Part shown: positions 1 through 12,049 of the stretch, piece by piece
How positions within the stretch are numbered: position 1 is the first letter of the stretch
Layout: every line of letters begins with the position of its first letter
NCBI GenBank assembly: GCA_936440205.1
Contig: OW387139.1
Span: 34,064,378 to 34,128,377, forward strand
DNA length: 64,000 nucleotides
Origin: Lepidonotus clava
Taxonomy: Eukaryota; Annelida; Polychaeta; Phyllodocida; Polynoidae
Direction: 5' to 3'
Translations under genes and position numbers: made by a program
Notes under the pieces: model-generated
The model's input: only the letters and a program-made list of their open reading frames with translations
Told to the model about the DNA's origin: nothing
The model's database searches: none

Positions 1-10
1 TCTATATTCA

Positions 11-290
11 TTATGCACTAATATTTTCTTTATCACTCTTTTCTGCAGAGGCCGTTATTTCATTAATATTTTCTTTTTGTGGTTCAAGCAAACTTGCAGA
101 GTAATCTAGCAATTGTAAAACCATCTGTTTATGCAATAATAAGCTGTTCTTTTTATCTATCATACTTTCGGGGTATTTTCTTATTTTTGATAACGTAACC
201 AATCTTTTGTTTACTTTTGAAATTACATTCGATCCTTCAAACAATGACATTATCAAGAAACACGTCTATATCAATATACCTTATGCTAAA
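11..290 (-). mobile_element. LINE reverse transcriptase fragment (3' part of RT)
   Basis: On the minus strand an open stretch of about 80 codons reads like the thumb-side end of a non-LTR retrotransposon reverse transcriptase: ISKVNKRLVTLSKIRKY, then LLLHKQMVLQLLDYSASLL, matching the family pattern (I.KV.KRL..L.RIR.Y ... L.YK..VLP.LDY). Just upstream (higher coordinates) another frame reads YIDIDVFLDN, resembling the preceding YLGI..D strand, so at least one frameshift separates them. It is a dead scrap cut by the window edge. It cannot be assigned to a clade or to the same family as the LINE piece near 11 kb. The identification is by motif recall only. Confidence 0.5.
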
Positions 291-1350
291 TTTGATTAAC
301 AAAACCCCTCACCGTGAGAAAAAGAAAGCCCCAATATGCCATTTAAAGGATAACCGACATACATTTTTGTTATGTTTTAGTACTACAAGCGATCAAAAGA
401 GCATAAAAAGCTTCTCAGGAACATTCAATCTCAAATTTACGACCTAACATAATATCTGTAATGTTGTATACAATTTAATCAGATTCAAAATTGTAATTAA
501 ACAAGAAGTAAAATAGCTACAAAAAATTCACTCATGCATGAGTGATGGTCGTCCCTCAATAAACTAAAACTGGTAACAAAAGCATCATAGCCTATTACAA
601 CTAGTAGAACCCCCTCACATAGAAACATGCCCTTCCTACTAACAATAGTACTGACCACCATTACCACGTGCACTCTGCCATCACACACAGCTCAGTGAGG
701 GGTTTAGGAAAGGTTACTACTAGGTCCCTGCATGCACTGTCATGCACCTAGTACTGAGTGACCAAACACTCACCCACCTAGGCCTGCCCAACTCATGTGA
801 AGGGATGAGGGGCCTACTCCTTTTGTACTATATTGGTATACTTTTAGCAGGAAATAGCTGTATACATTATGTGTAGTTCTCAAGATCCTAAACTTGTACA
901 CTTTGTATAATATGATTTAATCCTAAATCAGGGGAGTTCCACCAATGGCCTAGTACAACCCGTATTACTGCATAAGACGATCACTTACTCAGATAAAGAT
1001 ATGAGAGGGTTTACTTTAATAGAGATAGGTTTATTATTGGCATTCAGACATTTAACATAACTAATTCAGTTCAGGTACCATGTACAAGTATGAGGTCTAA
1101 CAAACACATGTTCCTATGTATGTGATGTCTAACCCTATGTGTGTATTATAATTGTAACCAACCTGTTTATAAATGGGGAGTGGCTCCATCGGAGGAAGTC
1201 AACTCTGCTACCGAGTCTGTCTATCGGCTGTTGCATGGGAGCTTGAGCGGTCTCCTCCACCCGCTGGGCGGAGGATGTGGCCTTGAGGCCTACCCTTATT
1301 GGCCGTCTGCTCTCCACAATGCCCCGGGTTCCTCTGGGGCGTCGGTACTG
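291..1350. other. No gene recognised; GC-rich patch at its end
   Basis: AT-rich non-coding DNA with no credible exon. From about 1180 to 1350 base composition rises sharply to GC-rich, with open frames on both strands that overlap each other and look like composition artefacts. The patch runs directly into the tandem duplication that follows, so both may belong to one unidentified repeat. Confidence 0.4.
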
Positions 1351-1701
1351 TAATACCAGCACCTCTAGGACCTGCTGACATCAGTATTACCATAGCAATA
1401 GCGGCTGTGGCAACACAGCAACAGCTCTTGTGATAGCTAAAGACTTTTATTTTAAAACATTTAGAAGGTTCCTGAACTAACAATCATGCTGCGCATTTAG
1501 CACTATGCATTTAGTGCACTTAGCATAATACCGGCACCTCTAGGAACTACTGACATCAGAGTTACCATAGCAATAGCGGCTATGGCAACACAGCAACAGC
1601 TCTTGTGATAGCTAAAGACTTTTATTTAAAAAAAAACATTTAGAAGGTTCCTGAACTAACAATCATGCTGCTCATTTAGCACTAAGCAATTAGTGAACTT
1701 T
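1351..1701. repeat. Tandem duplication, two copies of a 175-bp unit
   Basis: Two direct copies lie head to tail: 1351-1525 and 1526-about 1701. Both start TAATACC(A/G)GCACCTCTAG and share the block around CCATAGCAATAGCGGC, the A-rich TTTTATTTAAAA stretch, and GAAGGTTCCTGAACTAAC. They differ at scattered single bases and in the length of an A run. No coding potential is seen. This could be a short satellite stretch or a duplicated piece of a transposable element. Confidence 0.85.
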
Positions 1702-3712
1702 CTCGCTTCTGATTCCTGTGTAATCATCGCTCCCATTATAGCATTCTTGGTTTACAGAAGTGCACGGATTACATTATGAAAAAAGGCTATAGTCGGAGCA
1801 AGTATTACTCTGTTATGCGATGCGACTGGGGAGTATGGGGGTGAGGGCAGTTTGGCTCAGGCAGTGGTTATGTGACCTACTTCTGGCTTTTCACACTGCC
1901 TGATTCTAAAAACAATTGGAGGATAATGCCCTTCAACTGCTGAACCTGACATTGTGTAACTGGTCATTAAGAACAAAGAGAATCAAATGACTAAAGACGT
2001 GACTGATTGGGAGAGTCCCCACTAATGGCTACAATACTATATAGATACAACTATAAACAACAACCTTTTGAAAATAGGAATTATGATCAAAAAAATATGC
2101 AACTCATTTCTGGGAAGTACGTTTTGCTAGATAGTCAAAGCTTATTCTAAATTGTATTGCCTATAAGAGTCATGGTATTATGTGAGCAATGCTTTTCGCT
2201 TTAGATATTTGAAATTATTTCAACATTTTAACATGTTACTTAACATGTGAATGCCTATACTTAATGTTGATTGGCCCAACCATGTACTATATTTCAGGGA
2301 AAACTGAATACAAATTACGGAATTTAGGTAAGTATTAATGAAGACGGATATCTCATTATGACCTATGAATAACATACAGCTTCAAGGTTTAATTCAAGGT
2401 TGTAATAACAGTCACGCTTTTGAAACACTAGATATTCATCAATAGAAGACATAAAAGAAATGACATGATAGTAGCACCATTGTTTAACTCCTTAACAATC
2501 TAATACGGTATCACCTCAACATGTCGGTGGAGGATAATCTTATGTTGTTTGTTTTAGGTTGGCCAGTCGACCAGCCTAGTGGTTTATTAATCATGGAACA
2601 ATTAACAAGGAAATTGAAAAATAGGAAAACGAAAAGAAGGGGGTTTGGGGGGTTAATCAAATCAATATTCGTGTCTGAAGAGTAAACTCACAATTATTTT
2701 AAACATTTTGACCAGCTCTGCCATCTGACCCTAATCCCTCATTGTTGTGGTCGGTTGACCAGTGTATGGCACTATCTACGACAGGAAAATTAGTTAGCAA
2801 AAAATCGATAATTAAGTGTGTGCCGTCGAGGGGAAAGAGACCTCGAAAGGGTACCCAGTGCAGGATTCATTGGATACACTAATGCTGTAGTGCTTGATTT
2901 TAGCGTCAAAATGACAGGAAGCACGTCAAGGTCAGATAAAGATTAAGGAAGATAGTGGCTGGTATTTCTGGCCATAAGAATGTAAAAGTGGCGAAATCCT
3001 GAAATGTCTAATGTTCTTTGACATGAGTTAATTATGGTAATAGCATTTGATCTGGTTTCTTTTCTGTTTTCAATTTTGTGTCTAGAATTATATTTTTTGG
3101 GATGTAACCTTCTTTGTGTACATGCCTGAAATATGTTAGTATCCATAGCAACCAAATTATAGTATGATCTTGACAATGTGTAGGATTATCTAGATCATAA
3201 ATATAAATGTAAATGTTCAAAATAATGTTGGACTCAATACTGCATTTTTTTATTATTCAAATTGTATTTTTCAACGTTTTTTCTTAAAACGTGAATAGCT
3301 CAAGTTGCCCAAAGATTTCAGCTTGGCACCCAGCAGATTTGAAATCAGAAGATTCAGGAGATAAATAATCAATCAAAAAACATTGTATGGACACCAAGTC
3401 AAGGTATACCTCTCTGGCCAATAGACTATATTCATAGCATTTCATACCCCTTTGGTTTTACACAATGAAAAACACCCTATGGTCAAGCTTTTTAAAAGGG
3501 CACCTCTACCAACAATTACTATAGGACGGCTCTAAAGCAATAATGACAGATAAATGAATATGCAGAGTACTTTACGTAGAATAATTGATACAATTCAAAT
3601 GACATTACATGTATACTATTTCAACATATTCCACACATGTCCATTCAATATCAGAAAATAATCCCAGCGGTGAAGAAAGTGAAACATAACATTTTCTTCT
3701 TTGTTTTTGCAG
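1702..3712. other. Non-coding stretch, probably intron or 5' flank of the GAREM-like gene
   Basis: No exon is recognised. Small open frames here (for example about 77 codons on the minus strand at 2943-3176) have no family resemblance. The next real exon begins with an acceptor at 3711-3712 in mid-protein, so at least the right part of this stretch must be intron. Confidence 0.4.
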
Positions 3713-6402
3713 GTTTGTATACTCTCCAGACAGTTGTAAGGAACTTCAAGCCACCCTTACTTGCCCGCTTCGATCCAGACCAGATCGCAGAATTCGAAAT
3801 TGAAGATGAAAGGCATGACTCGGAGAAATTCGGTATGATGCAATTGGAAGGTGTGCACTACCTGCATTATATAAAGGCAAGCACCATTGGCGAAGAAGGT
3901 AATTTCTCGTTAGGCATAATTTTCTATTTGTTCTCATGGATTATTTGGGGAGGTTATCAAAGTCCTAACATGTATTTTTGGAATCATACCATTTTTCCTA
4001 AGTAAGGTTGTTTACAGCACTGAACCTAAAGCAATCATTCATATCATTCGATTTATGTTGTTGATACAGGTAAAATAAACGAAGAGCTAATCAGTATCTT
4101 GCCATTGCACACGGAGATTGGAGTTTTTGTTGGAAAGGGGATGTGTAATCGCCCATCTAAGCACTTCACCAATCTCCTAGTGGATCTGGCCACCCGTACA
4201 AAGCGCCTGCTCCGAGAAGCGACAAACGTTTACACGAGTAAGTTGATTTTCATTCCATCAACTCAACCACGCTTTTTACATAAGTAACAGTCCATCTAAT
4301 TACAAAATGCATTTACCAAAATTATGACAGCAGATGAATACCAAATATTATGTGTTTTACATGCAAACATGCTTCAAAAGTGTGGATTCTATTTGATGAT
4401 TAATCTTATAATTCTACGATGTATCATAACGCACGGTCTTCCTCAGAGTTTTTGGGGCCCCATTCATCCAGTCCCACGATCTACTGGACCACTACGCACC
4501 AACTATAACTGAACTTTTTTATCCCTTTTTGGTCAAAATTTACAATGTTTTATTGAGAAATTTTGAAAAAAAAGGCGTCCGCCCCCTTCCTTTGTAATAG
4601 CGCGCCCAACTTTTTCTTAAAGATGGGTCCGCAAACATCCGCAGATATCATGAGGCAGGCTGCCACCGCTATAACATCATTTATTCTTTTTATAAGAAAT
4701 GCTCAATTATGTTTGTTAAATTTAAAAAAACATTATCTGCGTTCACTAACAAAATTACTTTAATTTTTATGAAAGTGACTTTTGTAGGCCTACCAATATT
4801 TCACTCATAAACATCAACATTTTACAATGGACTTTAATTTTCAGTTAAAGTAGTATTTATAAGCTTATTAATTGTCCTTATTCTAAATAAAATGATCTAT
4901 GTTTATGGTAACCTAAACTGCCATTATTGTGCACGTATCCTGTACTTGTTACTTTAATAGTGTCTGGAATCATGGAGTATAAAGAAATCATGGACATGGA
5001 TTATGAAGAGATCACCTTACATGCTACATGGGGCCGTAGACCGAACAGAATAGTCAAACTCCCACTTCCCCAAAATCCGGAGGATGAGCCGAGGCAGAGC
5101 AGCAACACTGTCTGCATAGTCAAGCCTTCTCTTCACCTAACGCTTCCTGGAGGAAACACATCTAGGACTGACAAGCCATCTACAGTTGTCAAGTCCAAAA
5201 GGTCCTACGAGAAGGTGGTGGATGGACCCCTTGGTTATGAAATACCTATTCCCTCTTCCGAGGCTCCTGGTCAGGAGAATGAATACTATAATGACCCTCG
5301 AAAGATAGATAATTACCCAAAGATAACTGAATCCGATGCAAACGAAAATGATTCCCCACCGCTCCCACCCTCTGACAAGGATGGTTATTGGCCTCTCTGG
5401 AGAACAGGTTTGAGAGCCTCGAACGTGCAAAGTCCAGGTAGCAGTGAAGTGAAAGAGAAACCTGGTGTAACCAAAACAACTCCTGTGATGCCGTCAGGTC
5501 AACATGATGGTAGTGAAGAAAGTGAAGATGATCCAGAGAGGAGGTATGAAAACGCTTCTTCTTGGACTGAAAACATCGGCACTGACAATAGTAAGGATAA
5601 AAAGAGACAATCCATACATGAAGATGAAGACCAATATGAAAATACTCGGGAGGTGCGGACACCTCCCCCTAAAGGGCAGTCCCAACGCATGCCACGACCA
5701 TTAAAGGACACAGCACCTCCTCCTCAACAGGAAAACACTATCCCCAAGGCTGCCATAGTTTCTCAAAAGGCGTCATCCCAAAGCCTCCCGCGTCCAATAG
5801 CAGATACTGGGCCTCCTCCTCAACAGAAAAAAACTACATCAAAGGCACCAATTGATTCCCAAATACCTTCATCCAAAAGCATGCCACGCAAAGCGAGTGA
5901 ATCTGACGATCAGGGTTTTTACAATGATACCGCGGCCCCCAAAGGACCTGGTGCCAAACGTCAGGTGGCTGCCCTCGTAGCATCGCTTGAAGGCGGAAAG
6001 GCAAAGGCGTCTACAAATGAACCCACCGACGTTCCTCCACTACCAAAGAAGAAGGGTTCTTTCGTAACGAAGACCACTACTGGTGGTAAATTCGGATCTT
6101 TGACGGCAGCCAATCGTCCATTGCCGCCCATTCCTCCTGGGCACCCATACCAAACTAGGAACTTCCATAGTATGCGGGAAGTGCCCAAGGACATCTCTGA
6201 GGTGGGGATTTCCGGAATTTCTGACTGTCTGCATCTGCTACACTTAGACCACTATATCACAAGCTTTGCTGAGCATCAAATAGATGGGATATTCCTTCAA
6301 AAGCTTACAGCAAACACTTTTATGGAATCATTCCAAATGGACGACTTACAAGCAAAAAAACTGTTCGCGTTTGCAACCGAGGGTTGGCGTCCTAAATCAT
6401 AA
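3713..6402 (+). CDS. GAREM-like adaptor protein, 3' three exons (5' partial)
   Basis: Exons 3713-3898, 4070-4237 and 4961-6402 join in phase and give 598 residues of the C-terminal part. Vertebrate GAREM proteins are cytoplasmic adaptors that bind GRB2 and promote Ras/MAPK signalling; they have CABIT domain(s), a proline-rich middle and a C-terminal SAM domain. Here the first two exons (YTLQTVVRNFKPPLLARF onward) fit the end of a CABIT region. The long last exon is disordered, rich in proline and charge. The last 70 residues form a SAM domain (LHLLHLDHYITSF, then ENTF-like helices) ending GWRPKS, close to GWRPKI in human GAREM1. Candidate GRB2 SH2 sites of the Y-x-N type occur (YYN, YEN twice), as do SH3 ligands such as PPLPKKK. 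A 32-residue unit is repeated at 5680-5871. The 5' exons were not found; the first base of the opening codon comes from an exon outside what I could recognise. The GAREM assignment is firm for the SAM end and weaker for the CABIT part. Confidence 0.8.
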
Positions 6403-6575
6403 ACATAGTGGAGTGGATACTATCATGATATATCGGACCAGGACGTATGAAAATAGTAATGGAAATCGTAATGAAAGTACACAACCAACATTTTGCCTGC
6501 AAAATTATACAATTGGGAAGAAAATTAAATACAAAAAGCCTAGTTATATGTGAGAATCGGAACTTTTCCCGTGTG

Positions 6576-6734
6576 CAGTGACGCGGGTCCAGAGATTTCA
6601 AAACGGGGGGGGGGGCGCCCTTATATAACATTTGAAGCATCCAGATGCTAGAATTGTACATTAGAAAATCTAAAGTTTACAAAAATTAGGGGGTGGAGAA
6701 GCGCCTGAGGCGCCTCCCTCTAAATCCGTCCCTG
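6576..6734. mobile_element. Short MITE with CAGGGACGGAT-type ends and a G run
   Basis: The left end reads CAGTGACGCGGGTCCAGAG and the right end, reverse-complemented, reads CAGGGACGGATTTAGAGG. These imperfect inverted ends enclose a run of about 12 G and a GCGCCTGAGGCGCC palindrome. Related GGCGGATCC ends occur at about 9855, 15597, 24775 and 25035. Non-autonomous; the superfamily is not determined. It lies just 3' of the GAREM-like stop codon and may be in its 3' UTR. Confidence 0.45.
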
Positions 6735-7816
6735 ATGTTATGGATACATGTTGACATTTCTTCCCGGCAAACCTAAACTTTCTAAGATAGGCGTCCTGTT
6801 GACCGGGAGATAATGAAATTTTACTTTACGTATGTGTTACATGTATCAATGAATGACCAATAACCTAACACTGTTTGAAAGGACCATGCCGATACAATCT
6901 CCTTATCTGTTTTAAAGTCTACCACTAGCCGGGAAGAGATTTTATCAAACACCTTACAAGTTATACATGCATAATTGTTATACTATATGTATATAATGTA
7001 TATTATGTTATACGTTCATAAGAGTTACTCTTATAAGCCGATCTGATTGGGGGATTGATTACATTGAATTATCGTTTAAAGAGTGCATGACGCCGAATAT
7101 CCCCATCTTTCTTTGCTTATGTGAGCCTGTACCGAAATGACATTGAAGATCTAGGTTTACAAAGATTGTTTTAATCTGTTATATATCTCAGTTATAATAT
7201 AACGATTAACTGATGCCCTTTGTTAGAGTATGTTCCAGCAATTGTTGAATGATGTGGTAATAGGCCCTACTCTTCTTGATTTGAAATGAATAATAATATT
7301 GAAGAGCAGTTATTCCATGTTGCACGTGCACTCTGTGATTTGTTAAACATTATATATATATTATATATATATATATATATATATGATAATCCGTAAATAT
7401 GTTGCAAATGGGAAAAAAAATTGGTCCTAGTGACGATAAGTGAATGTATAGGCTATGATACGATAATACACACCTTTTATGAAAGTAGTGCAGGGTGTAC
7501 ATGTTAATCTCTTTAAGATAAACGCCTCCAACTTATTTTTGAGAGATACTACGAATTACATGGAAGATGTCTGGTAATTTGCTATATTTTTGCACAAATA
7601 AAATCATAATTATTTGTATATACTTTAGCCCCCATTGTTTACAATTGACTTAAAAATAGTTGAGGAGAAAACCTAATAGTGCTGCAGCATGGGAGGTAAA
7701 ATTTCTGACCACTGATGACCCAAAATTAATAAAGGTTGACATATACCATCGCAACCGGGACATCCTGAGCTTTTCAAAACCACTTGATGCCAGACTGAAC
7801 ACGAATTACAAACTTC
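6735..7816. other. 3' flank of the GAREM-like gene, AT-rich; TA microsatellite
   Basis: No gene seen. A (TA)n microsatellite runs from about 7349 to 7385, and an AATAAA occurs near 7600. Nothing else is recognised. Confidence 0.5.
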
Positions 7817-8010
7817 AGGGTCAAAGGTCAAAGGTCAAAGGTCACCAAAAAAAAGTAAAAATATAGCTTTTATCTTATAGCTTCGCACTCATAATAGATG
7901 GAGCTTAGTTATTTGGCAAATATTTAGCCACTTATGGGGCCTAACTGTGATTTTAATATTGGTGACCTTGCCCAAGGTCAAGGTCATCAATCTCAAGGTC
8001 AAAGTTCGAA
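7817..8010. repeat. AGGTCA motif cluster (7-bp tandem repeat plus scattered copies)
   Basis: Four consecutive 7-bp units, AGGGTCA followed by three AAGGTCA, occupy 7817-7844. This is formally a run of DR1 nuclear-receptor half-sites. A second group of direct and inverted AGGTCA words follows at about 7960-8005 (TGACCTTGCCCAAGGTCA and neighbours). Similar words occur inside dispersed repeats of many invertebrates, so the cluster may be repeat-derived rather than a working receptor element. Confidence 0.7.
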
Positions 8011-8152
8011 ATGAGCATGAAATGAGGATCTAACCTTTTATCAACTCTTATAAATGTTTTAATATAGCTAATATCAAGCATTATTATTGAACTGTTTGAC
8101 AGAGGAGATCATGAGCTTTCGTTTGATACCTCATTTGATATGATGGGACTTA

Positions 8153-8561
8153 GGTTTCCATGGTAACAGAGCTATCATTTGTCACAACCAGTTTTGTGGA
8201 AAGACATTAAAATAGGTGAAACATACCCAGAAAACCACAATTCTCTCGAGGGTAGAGTGGTCATTCTCAAAAAGAGCCTTAATTAAGGAAAAATCCAAAC
8301 AGAGATATAACAAAGCATGCCATAAATGTCTCAAATTCAAAGGATGATAGTTTGTTCTGTGAAAACGCATTATAGTAAATGGCTGGTTTCCATGGCAACC
8401 ACCCAAGATAAGGTATTCCGAAATCAATAGTTTTTTTGACATATCTTCCTTAATATTCAAGATAGAAGCACAAATGAGACATACAAATTAAGCATTCCTA
8501 GAGTTCGAAGGGATAGAAAGCTGAAATGGGTTGTCTTTGTTACTGGGTTGCCATGGTTACC
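8153..8561. repeat. Three X-box-like palindromes spaced 160-230 bp apart
   Basis: GGTTTCCATGGTAAC at 8153-8167, GGTTTCCATGGCAACC at 8385-8400 and GGTTGCCATGGTTACC at 8546-8561 are near-perfect versions of the RFX-factor X-box GTTGCCATGGCAAC. The sequence around the first and third is loosely similar (a T-rich run, then GATGGG or ACTGGG), suggesting degraded copies of one repeat unit. No gene is adjacent. Confidence 0.55.
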
Positions 8562-8756
8562 AAAAATATCCTAGAAATTGACCATAATTTCATTTTCTCT
8601 TCTGTTCGTGTCACCATAGCAGCCACAAATGCGGGTCTAACAAGGCACAACCTATCTATCTCATGAGTACATATACATGGAATCTTGTGCTTTTGTCCAA
8701 ACAATCATATGGAATGCAATAAATGAGTGGTTGCCTATATCATGCAACATCATACT

Positions 8757-8850
8757 CCCCCCCCCCCCCGCCCTCACCAGCGGCCACCCCTCACCAGCGG
8801 CCACTTTTCCCATTCCCCAAGGGTGGCCGTATAAGAGGGGGACCACTGTA
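8757..8850. mobile_element. MITE fragment ending GGGGGACCACTGTA
   Basis: After a C run, the word CACCAGCGGCCAC is repeated twice, followed by GGTGGCCGTATAAGAG and the terminus GGGGGACCACTGTA. Reverse-complemented this gives TA-CAGTGGTCCCCC, the style of pogo/Tigger-type termini with a TA target. The same end recurs at 10256-10269. The opposite end was not found. Confidence 0.5.
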
Positions 8851-10093
8851 TGCCCAAAAAATCTGTCCCACAATAGGTGTTGGGGTCAGACATGAGCTCG
8901 TCAACACCAATATACCTAGAAAAAGGATGGTCAGATGAGTATATTGTCGCCAAGGTTACATTGAGGCTGGGGGCAGTCAATAAGCTACCCAGACGAACAC
9001 AGAGTTGTAGAGGCTGGAGCCAGACACAGAGATGCCTATACAAAGGTACAGTCATTGAAGCAGGGGTCGGTCACAGAGCTGCCCAGGTGAAGAACAACAA
9101 ACATAACTACCAATTTTCCTATAACCCCATTGAATTTTACCAGTTTTACCAAGGACTCCTTCTTACCAACCTCTATACATTTACCTTACATCAACCAAGT
9201 TTCATTTGTATAGGCCTATGTAATCCAATTCCTACAACTACATCTCGATGGTATAACATCTACTACCAATGTACAACTTAATTTAATCATTTTAACTAAT
9301 CACTGCCCCTAGGCCAAGGCCGACAGATTACTGTATACATATAACGTTAGGATAAAAATAACCTAATAAGAATATGGTGCGTGAGTTTTCAATTGATAAA
9401 AGCTGTTCCTCCATGCATTTGATGGCAACACCCGTCACTGGCTGACATGTCTGAACTAAGGTACTGAGGTATGCTTTGGGCGGGTCTACTGTGCAAACTC
9501 ATGACAAAGTAAGATTTTGTAAAGTAACATGAAAAAGTATTCATGGGAGGCCCATATGCATGATACTATCTTTTTTCATTTTAGGCCCTTGTAATACTTG
9601 CTTTAGGATAATGAATACTTAGAGAAATCTATTGAGCATTCAGATCCCGAAATACGGAGAATTAATTGTGAAAGGGTTACAGGAGTTTTCACTTCTCACA
9701 TCTGTCTCACCTCTCACTTGTTTAAGAGCTTTAAGCATCAGACAGACTTTACGTAAAACTTTGACATCTTAAAATGGAAGATCTGTATGAATCTGGTGTT
9801 CTTTCTTATGAAGGGGGTCAAGGTTTGCCCCCCCCCCCTCCGAGAGCACTGGCTCTGGATCCGCCCTTGCGCTGCAAACGTTCATCCTGTTTACCTCTAC
9901 TTATAAGCCTATAAGCTGCATGATATAGGCAGTAACCTCCCTTTGACATGATTTAGGTATTTAGGCAAATGTAGCATTATTATCTCACAGAAATTGGGAA
10001 TTCATCCTGTAATTATTCGATGCTACACTCTGATGTTATGGACATATCTCTTCCAATAATCTGACCCTAATATCCCAACACCACTACCTGGGC
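8851..10093. other. Gene-free repeat-derived DNA
   Basis: From 8958 to about 9095 three loosely similar blocks begin GAGGCTGG or GAAGCAGG and run about 45-50 bp each, a decayed minisatellite. Around 9826-9872 a C run leads into CTGGATCCGCCCTTG, the inverted form of the CAAGGGCGGATCC end seen elsewhere in the window. The 134-codon open frame at 8877-9281 spans the minisatellite and is not credible as a gene. Confidence 0.4.
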
Positions 10094-10269
10094 ACTGGTG
10101 AGGGGTAAAACATTATTTTTGGACTCCTAAAAGGTGGCCGCTGGCCGCGTCAGAGGGGTGGCCGTTGGTGAGGGGTAATTATAGAGAAAAACATCCGTTC
10201 TTTAGATTTGTGGCCGCATAAGAGAGGTGGCCGCTGGTGAGGGGGGCCGTATATAGGGGGACCACTGTA
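10094..10269. mobile_element. MITE fragment, second copy with GGGGGACCACTGTA end
   Basis: This copy shares GGTGGCCGCTGGTGAGGGG several times, and the terminus GGCCGTATATAGGGGGACCA with CTGTA after it, with the element at 8757-8850. Internal GTGGCCGC words are repeated about every 50-70 bp. No transposase coding is present. Confidence 0.5.
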
Positions 10270-10689
10270 GTGGTGAAATACGTATGGGTCTGGTTCAAGA
10301 TGTCTTATCAGAGAGCAGGTACATGAGTACTCAGATACACAAGATCCAGCCAAATCCTGCTAGTTAACCAAGCATAGGGACATAAAGATTGCTCAACTTA
10401 CTCCATCCTAAAACTACTATTTGTAAATCGTTAATGTTGTGTCATATTTCTCTTTGAACTGGATAGACATGTGCTTTTAATAAGTGTTCTCGGGAGCACT
10501 TCCCCTATATAACCGCCTGTATGTTATTTGTATATTTATACATAACCAATCCTATGCAGTAACTCATTTAATACCAGTTGTTATATACAGTCAACGGCTG
10601 TCCTGGTAAGGCCTGCTGTTTTGCCGCCTACCACATCATTTCAATCACAAATATATTCATGTTTCCTCTTACTCATGCAAAAGACATTG

Positions 10690-11940
10690 TAGGTAAACCA
10701 GGTTTCAAAATTATTCACCTGAATTGTAGGAGTCTATATAACAAGATAGACTTTGTAGAATATACATTTGGTTTCAGTGATGTAATATGCTGCACAGAAA
10801 CATGGCTTGATAACAGGTACATGAACACTATGCTTTCTATGCGTAATAAATCTTTATTTAGATCAGATAGAGACTGTGCCAAAACGTGGGGGGGGGTACT
10901 GATATATATCTCGGAACTTTGGCTAGTTATGCAAATACAATTGATAAATATTGTACTATCACACCAGATTATGAAGTGCTGACACTGTCTATAACTAGAC
11001 CAAACCACCGCAACATGATTATCTCTACAATCTACCGACCCCGAAAGGCTCTATAGACAATTTTCTTTCCTTTCTGACTTCCCTACTTAGTAATAAAAAT
11101 ATCAATAAATATGAAAAATGGATAGTTGGGGATTACAACGTTGACATTAATGTGAGAAATTCTAAAAACGCAATGAAATTCAATGCTCTATTCAAGAGAT
11201 TTGCGATGCATCAATTCATCAAAACCCATACCAGGCTCAATAGAACAGGGGGTTCAATAATTGATTGGTTGATATCAGATTGTCGAATTGTTGCAGAATC
11301 AGGTGTGTTAGATGACTTATTATCAGACCATTTTCCGATTTACGCTATTCGCAAGAAGAGAAGGGAAAAGATTATATATGATATCAAAGAGGTTAGACAA
11401 ATGAAAAAATATAATGTGGTTATATTATCAAATATGCTTAATTCTTATGAATGGGAAAATTATCATGCCTGTTTAAATGTTGACACATTGTGGGATATTT
11501 TTCTAAAATGTTTAATCGAAATACTGACTGTCATGTGCCTGATCAAAAAAATAAAGAACCGCAGGTATAACACACCTTGGATCACACCAGATATTCTTAG
11601 GAAAATCGCTAATAAAAATAGCTGTATACAAGAGCATAGAAAGTACAATACTGCTGATAATTTTGACAAATTGTGCTGGGTGAGGAATGATGTGAACGCC
11701 TCGATCCGCAAGGCAAGGGCAAATTATGTAAAGAACTGTCTTCAATTGTACTCAAATAACCCAACAAAATTCTGGAGACTTACAAATAGCCTTCTATAAG
11801 GGGGTGGTTCACTGACACCAGATGTAGAATTTAAAGACCCCATATCAAAGGAAAAAATCCCTGAGTCCTCTGTGTGTGATTTTCTTAATAAGTATTACAT
11901 TGATATAGGTTCACAAGGTATTAACTTAAGTACTTTTATA
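10690..11940 (+). mobile_element. LINE fragment: AP-endonuclease domain and start of linker to RT
   Basis: Translation gives the order expected for an APE-type non-LTR element: FKIIHLNCRSLYNKIDFVEY, ICCTETWLD, GGVLIYIS, then in a second frame TIYRP, WIVGDYNVDINV, GGSIIDWLIS and SDHFPIYAI, followed by the linker WITPDILRKIANKN and FDKLCWVRNDVNASIRKARA. The catalytic-type motifs TETW, GDYN and SDH are visible. A frame change falls near the G run at about 10890, another near 11045, and a stop precedes 11800. After it a frame reads SVCDFLNKYYIDIGSQG, typical of the pre-RT region, and then homology ends. It is a 5'- and 3'-truncated dead copy. The clade is probably within the CR1/L2/Jockey group but this is not certain. 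Confidence 0.75.
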
Positions 11941-12049
11941 ATAAAAGAACACATCTTTTGCATCAAAATGATCGTTGCCTTTTCACATTCTATCATTGCA
12001 TTTTTTCTATTGACTGTTATTTTTTTAAAGTTACAAAAAACATACCAAG

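Noticed and set aside
2943-3220. Minus-strand frames of 62-77 codons
   Set aside because: No similarity to any family I recognise and no splice signals in agreement; probably chance.
5246-5662. 138-codon minus-strand frame
   Set aside because: Antisense shadow of the GAREM-like last exon.
8877-9281. 134-codon open frame on the + strand
   Set aside because: It overlaps a decayed 45-50 bp minisatellite, has no family resemblance and no supporting splice context.
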